Of a stretch of 64,000 nt of DNA, positions 62,269-64,000 are shown in pieces. A program made the position numbers and the translations under genes. The notes beneath the pieces were generated by a model. The model saw only the letters and a list, made by a program, of their open reading frames with translations. It did not search any database and was not told where the DNA came from. Source of the stretch: Plecoglossus altivelis (taxonomy: Eukaryota; Chordata; Actinopteri; Osmeriformes; Plecoglossidae); assembly GCA_036571765.1 (NCBI GenBank), contig BROE01000024.1:5829048-5893047 (forward strand), given 5' to 3'. The stretch's first letter is position 1. Every line of letters begins with the position of its first letter.

Positions 62269-63026
62269 TGTATATATAGTGTGTGTGTATACAGTATATA
62301 TACAGTATATGGAGAGACAGACAGACAGACAGAGAGTAGAGTGGAATTGTAGCATGGTAAGATCTGACTGCTGCAATGCTAAAAAAAAAAGGCAGGTGCG
62401 ATGCCTAAAGTATTATTATTATTACAAACCTGTGGTCTTTACAAAGGTCCAGCTTGCATCTGTCTCACTCTCTCGCTCGCTCTCTCTCTCCCCCCTCTCT
62501 CTCTCCCTTAAGCCCTGTCTGCCAGCCTGTCTGTCTGTCTGGCCGTCTGTCTACCTGTCTGCTAGCCTTCCCTGAAGTTTTCAAAGTGCACTCCGTATAC
62601 ACCGTCCTGTTAAATTAATGACATCACTAAAAGGCACAGGCCACTATATAAAGTTTGCATCTTGTTCAATATCCTAAGTGCCTTTTTCACCATCACCCCC
62701 CCACAGCCCTGTCCAAAACCCCATCCCCTCTAACCTAAACTACTCCGCAAGCCAGACCGCAACTATGCCATCTTAAAAAAAGGATTGAAAATGCCGTCTC
62801 CAAAAATGAATCTCTACGCAATATTGCATAACAGCGTGCATATACTTTGGAAGTGATTCACCCGATATTGTCTTAACATGTATGATACGTGCTATGTCGT
62901 ATCTGACCAGCGAAGGACGCAGGCCAGTGGTCTCACCCAGTTTGGTCCTCTGGCTTCGGACACTGTCCAGCTCTTTGCTGCGGTGGTGGAGGGAACCTTC
63001 TTGGAGGGGGGAGGTTGATGGGCTGC
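51320..63026 (-). CDS. lmbr1: Limb development membrane protein 1, C-terminal half (eight exons, gene continues to the right)
   Basis: Minus-strand coding exons in transcript order: 63026-62937, 61361-61285, 60781-60704, 57238-57165, 56933-56843, 56041-55975, 52083-51922 and 51405-51320. They total 725 nt, encoding 240 residues plus stop, with all junctions GT-AG and in phase. The human protein is about 490 aa, so the N-terminal half lies beyond the window. Signature segments: RRKKASAWEKNLLYP, LLVDETAMPKG, GIGNTSLSTFG, YLMVSSVVGFYSL, CVSILVLSSALPVMSRTLG, ITRFDLLGDFGRFNWLGNF and the tail KLAVNGHQKTL. At least four hydrophobic membrane segments are visible. LMBR1 belongs to the LIMR (lipocalin-receptor-like) family of multi-pass proteins. 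Its molecular role is unclear; it is best known for hosting the SHH limb enhancer ZRS in intron 5. Confidence 0.95.
51406..51921. other. lmbr1 intron before the last exon (516 bp)
   Basis: Contains a CA microsatellite (51,541-51,569). No other feature was seen. Confidence 0.85.
51922..52083 (-). CDS. lmbr1: lmbr1 exon (ITRFDLLGDFGRF)
   Basis: Acceptor AGGCTTGTAG-like on the minus strand, donor GCTAG/GTAAAA. It encodes 54 residues including ITRFDLLGDFGRFNW, a membrane segment (FYIVLSYNLLFAVVTTLCLV) and the cytosolic RKFTSAVREELLKALG. This is the most conserved part of the protein seen here. Confidence 0.97.
53614..53678. repeat. 13-bp tandem repeat, five copies
   Basis: Four perfect copies of GGGACGTTCCACT and one diverged copy (GGGACGTTGCAAT). 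Each unit contains ACGT within GGGACGTTCC. Confidence 0.95.
54357..54465 (-). other. 109-nt imperfect hairpin in an lmbr1 intron
   Basis: The left arm 54,357-54,392 pairs with the right arm 54,430-54,465: 23 of the outer 25 positions match (GAGAAGGCAG opposite CTGCCTTCTC, with TCTCTCCAATCTC in the middle), and pairing continues inward with a few mismatches to about 36 bp. The loop is about 37 nt. Read on the minus strand, the lmbr1 sense strand, two of the mismatches become G-U pairs. It could be a microRNA-type precursor or a small foldback transposon; no clear target-site duplication was seen. Confidence 0.5.
54660..54978. repeat. 316-bp tandem duplication, copy 1
   Basis: Starts at a C-run followed by an A-run and ends at TTTATTTCTAACAC. 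Copy 2 follows directly. The last 215 bp or so are identical in the two copies. Differences in the first third are mostly one-base changes in homopolymer length (CTTTTCAA versus CTTTCAA, GACTTTTCAA versus GACTTTCAA) plus a changed stretch beside the C-runs. Confidence 0.93.
54979..55296. repeat. 316-bp tandem duplication, copy 2
   Basis: Second copy of the unit, ending in TTTATTTCTAACAC and passing into a CA repeat. Its CCCCCCCC start coincides with the end of copy 1, so the C-run probably mediated the duplication. Confidence 0.93.
55512..55724. repeat. Compound CA / ATGC / GCAC repeat
   Basis: About 210 bp of CACA with CATATGCATGCA and GCACGCAC variants. Open frames on both strands through it are artefacts. 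Confidence 0.93.
55975..56041 (-). CDS. lmbr1: lmbr1 exon (SILVLSSALPVMSRTLG)
   Basis: Acceptor ATAATCCAG, donor CCTGG/GTGAGT. It encodes IIGCCVSILVLSSALPVM and SRTLG, a membrane segment nearly identical to the mammalian one. It ends in phase 1 inside a Gly codon. Confidence 0.97.
56042..56842. other. lmbr1 intron (801 bp)
   Basis: Contains a CA repeat (56,205-56,275) and a GA repeat (56,703-56,740). No other feature was seen. Confidence 0.85.
56843..56933 (-). CDS. lmbr1: lmbr1 exon (YLMVSSVVGFYSL)
   Basis: Acceptor GCTACCAG, donor ACCACG/GTGAGG. It encodes YLMVSSVVGFYSL, completing a membrane segment begun in the previous exon, then KVFQSLTPRKDDTTMTT, a hydrophilic loop. Confidence 0.95.
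57165..57238 (-). CDS. lmbr1: lmbr1 exon (GIGNTSLSTFG)
   Basis: Acceptor CCATCTCAG, donor ATGTT/GTATCC. It encodes DQGIGNTSLSTFGVV and QAVVEIILM. It joins the next exon in phase 2 across a Phe codon. The intervening intron is only 231 bp. Confidence 0.95.
58157..58286. repeat. 13-bp minisatellite, ten copies
   Basis: Ten consecutive copies of AGCTGTGCTGCGG, nearly all perfect (one GCGA variant, last copy GCAG). The low divergence points to recent expansion and likely length polymorphism. Confidence 0.95.
59018..59040 (+). repeat. G23 homopolymer
   Basis: Uninterrupted run of 23 G on the plus strand, which is the lmbr1 template strand. Confidence 0.95.
59181..59243. repeat. 18-bp tandem repeat, about 3.5 copies
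   Basis: Unit CTGACCGCCTGCCGTCCT with small variants. Confidence 0.9.
59770..59850 (+). repeat. G-rich tract with G-quadruplex potential
   Basis: Repeated GGGGAGGGGGGCA-like units on the plus strand, with many runs of four to six G. Confidence 0.8.
60704..60781 (-). CDS. lmbr1: lmbr1 exon (LLVDETAMPKG)
   Basis: Acceptor TCCCCACAG, donor TCCAAG/GTACAA. It encodes 26 residues, TISVLLVALNILYLL then VDETAMPKGSK, in phase 0 at both ends. The hydrophobic part is the second half of a membrane segment. Confidence 0.97.
60782..61284. other. lmbr1 intron (503 bp)
   Basis: Contains short G-runs near 60,790-60,806 and 61,010. No other feature was seen. Confidence 0.8.
61285..61361 (-). CDS. lmbr1: lmbr1 exon (RRKKASAWEKN)
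   Basis: Acceptor CCCTCCTAG, donor GGCACG/GTGAGT. It encodes RRKKASAWEKNLLYPIVM and the start of a membrane segment. The first two bases complete a Glu codon with the final G of the previous exon. On the sense strand the exon is preceded by an exceptionally long CT-rich tract (61,380-61,634). Confidence 0.97.
61380..61634. repeat. GA/GACA tract next to an lmbr1 exon
   Basis: On the plus strand, GACAGACA units (about 61,413-61,455) are followed by about 180 bp of GAGA with GGGAGGG interruptions. On the lmbr1 sense strand it is a near-pure pyrimidine tract ending about 18 nt before the exon's 3' splice site. The 113- to 216-residue frames through it are artefacts, apart from the true exon read in one of them. 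Confidence 0.93.
62226..62264. repeat. (AT)n microsatellite
   Basis: About 19 perfect AT units, flanked by TATATA-rich sequence. Confidence 0.95.
62937..63026 (-). CDS. lmbr1: lmbr1 exon, leftmost in protein order within the window
   Basis: Acceptor TTCTCATCTCAG, donor AACTGG/GTGAGA. The frame is fixed by the downstream junction (KL-E-RRKK). It encodes a completed Gly codon then SPSTSPLQEGSLHHRSKEL and DSVRSQRTKL. The end corresponds to the mammalian ELENVKTLKTKL, but the first 16 residues are diverged and about three residues longer. This is a cytosolic, coiled-coil-like loop. No upstream exon could be found between 63,027 and the window end. Confidence 0.8.
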
Positions 63027-64000
63027 CTGAGATGAGAACAAGGAAGAACACACAGCCGGCTCATGAGACTGGTTTTGGAACCATTTATTGTTATTCTCGA
63101 AGTCCCTGACGTACGTTGACACAATTCGTTTGTTATTTTTGCACTTCACACACTCGAGCAACCACTTCCAGAACGGGGGGGGGGGGGGGGGGGGGGGGGG
63201 GTTCACCTCTTATCTGCCAAGGAACTGCCACCACGAGGGAAAGGGAAACACGGTTATTCATCTCCAGAACGTTGTAAAGCATTATCAGTCCGGGACGTCA
63301 CATGATCGAGGCCGTCACGTAACCCCTTCCCCCGAGCGGCTCTCGCGCACGTCAACTTGTTTTTTTACGGCGAGGGGGGGGGTGCAGCTAACGGGAGGTC
63401 CTCCTCACCTTGCGCTCCCCGCAGCAAGTCTCCGTGGCGTGGGTCTTCGTCTTTATTAAGAAATCCTACAAATCAAATCAACGCCCTCGATAATCCGACC
63501 TCAGCGCGCTGGCAATGGGATCTCAAACAAGTGGGAGTAATCTCCTGTGTCAGGGTGCTGTCTAGCACAGCCACGCAGCATGCTGTGACTGGTCCGGCAG
63601 GTCGGGAGCAGACAGCCAGGGGTTCTCCGGGAAAACCACAAGGCCGACTCATTTAAAAGATAATTTATCTGTTGCTCTTCCAATGTGCGAGCCCTTCGGA
63701 GATCCCTCAAAGGAGCCACAGAGGAAGGAGGATCCGTTTGTGTCGCCCTCGGGTGACTGGCAGATCAAGACCAATTAGTTCAATGTTACACAGTTACTAG
63801 CGTGCAATAAAAAAACCAGTCTTTCATCTTACATAGGTGAAGGACCAATCACTTTGATCAAATGATAAAAAAACTGTTGTTTCTGTTATTTTGACACACC
63901 CTGTCTAGATGGGATTTGCAATGGAATGGGAGACAGGGAGAGGGAGAGAGGGAGAGAGGAAGAGAGAGAGGGAGAGAGAGGGAGAGGGACAGACTGAAGC
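63027..64000. other. lmbr1 intron, running out of the window
   Basis: Contains a run of 27 G (63,175-63,201) and a GGGAGA-type tract at the right edge (63,935-63,990). I looked for the preceding lmbr1 exon (mammalian LEDLDEQIY...EEEALQRRL region) on the minus strand and did not find it. Confidence 0.7.
63175..63201 (+). repeat. G27 homopolymer
   Basis: Uninterrupted run of 27 G on the plus strand, 149 bp from an lmbr1 exon. Confidence 0.95.

Larger units (their letters stand above)
61362..62936. other. lmbr1 intron (1.6 kb) with repeats
   Basis: Contains the GA/GACA tract, an AT array (62,226-62,264), an A-run near 62,382 and CT/CTGT units near 62,465-62,560. No additional exon was recognised. 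Confidence 0.8.

Noticed and set aside
52084..64000. Search for the SHH limb enhancer ZRS inside lmbr1
   Set aside because: The ZRS lies in intron 5, but only the last eight coding exons are present. The exons encoding the N-terminal half, and hence intron 5, lie beyond the right edge.

Overview
This is vertebrate nuclear DNA, most likely from a teleost fish. It has intron-split genes with GT-AG junctions, introns mostly shorter than 4 kb, very many CA, CT, GATA-type and CTGC-type microsatellites, and two genes I recognise by their proteins: rnf32 (plus strand) and lmbr1 (minus strand). I cannot name the species. No bacterial-type genes, operons, CRISPR arrays or complete mobile elements were seen.

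Layout. Positions 1 to about 40,300 are a gene desert with no supportable coding gene. It holds simple repeats, a 13-bp minisatellite and several stretches of non-repetitive, homeodomain-, SOX-, FOX- or TCF-motif-rich DNA that look like conserved non-coding elements. Positions 40,329-47,913 carry rnf32, which reads through as seven exons (about 360 aa: RING-H2, IQ motif, second RING-H2). Positions 48,200 to the right edge carry the 3' half of lmbr1 on the minus strand: a long 3' UTR and the last eight coding exons (about 240 aa, the C-terminal half of a multi-pass membrane protein). The two genes are convergent, with polyadenylation signals about 205 bp apart.

What the genes say together. In tetrapods, rnf32 and lmbr1 sit tail to tail beside the gene desert that separates them from SHH. 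That interval is the SHH long-range regulatory landscape: the limb enhancer ZRS is in LMBR1 intron 5, and oral, pharyngeal, lung and gut epithelial enhancers lie between RNF32 and SHH. The window reproduces this arrangement, so the 40-kb desert upstream of rnf32 is, by inference, the rnf32-proximal part of a fish shh enhancer landscape. The ZRS itself should lie to the right of this window, because only the last eight lmbr1 coding exons are present. shh itself is not in the window, and its position beyond the left edge is inferred.

Most worth checking: the candidate enhancer blocks (above all 39,190-39,545, 36,880-37,170 and 14,525-15,040); a possible 15-nt first coding exon of rnf32 just downstream of RFX-type promoter motifs; a 109-nt imperfect hairpin and a nearly perfect 316-bp tandem duplication inside the same lmbr1 intron; and a pyrimidine tract of about 260 nt directly in front of one lmbr1 exon.
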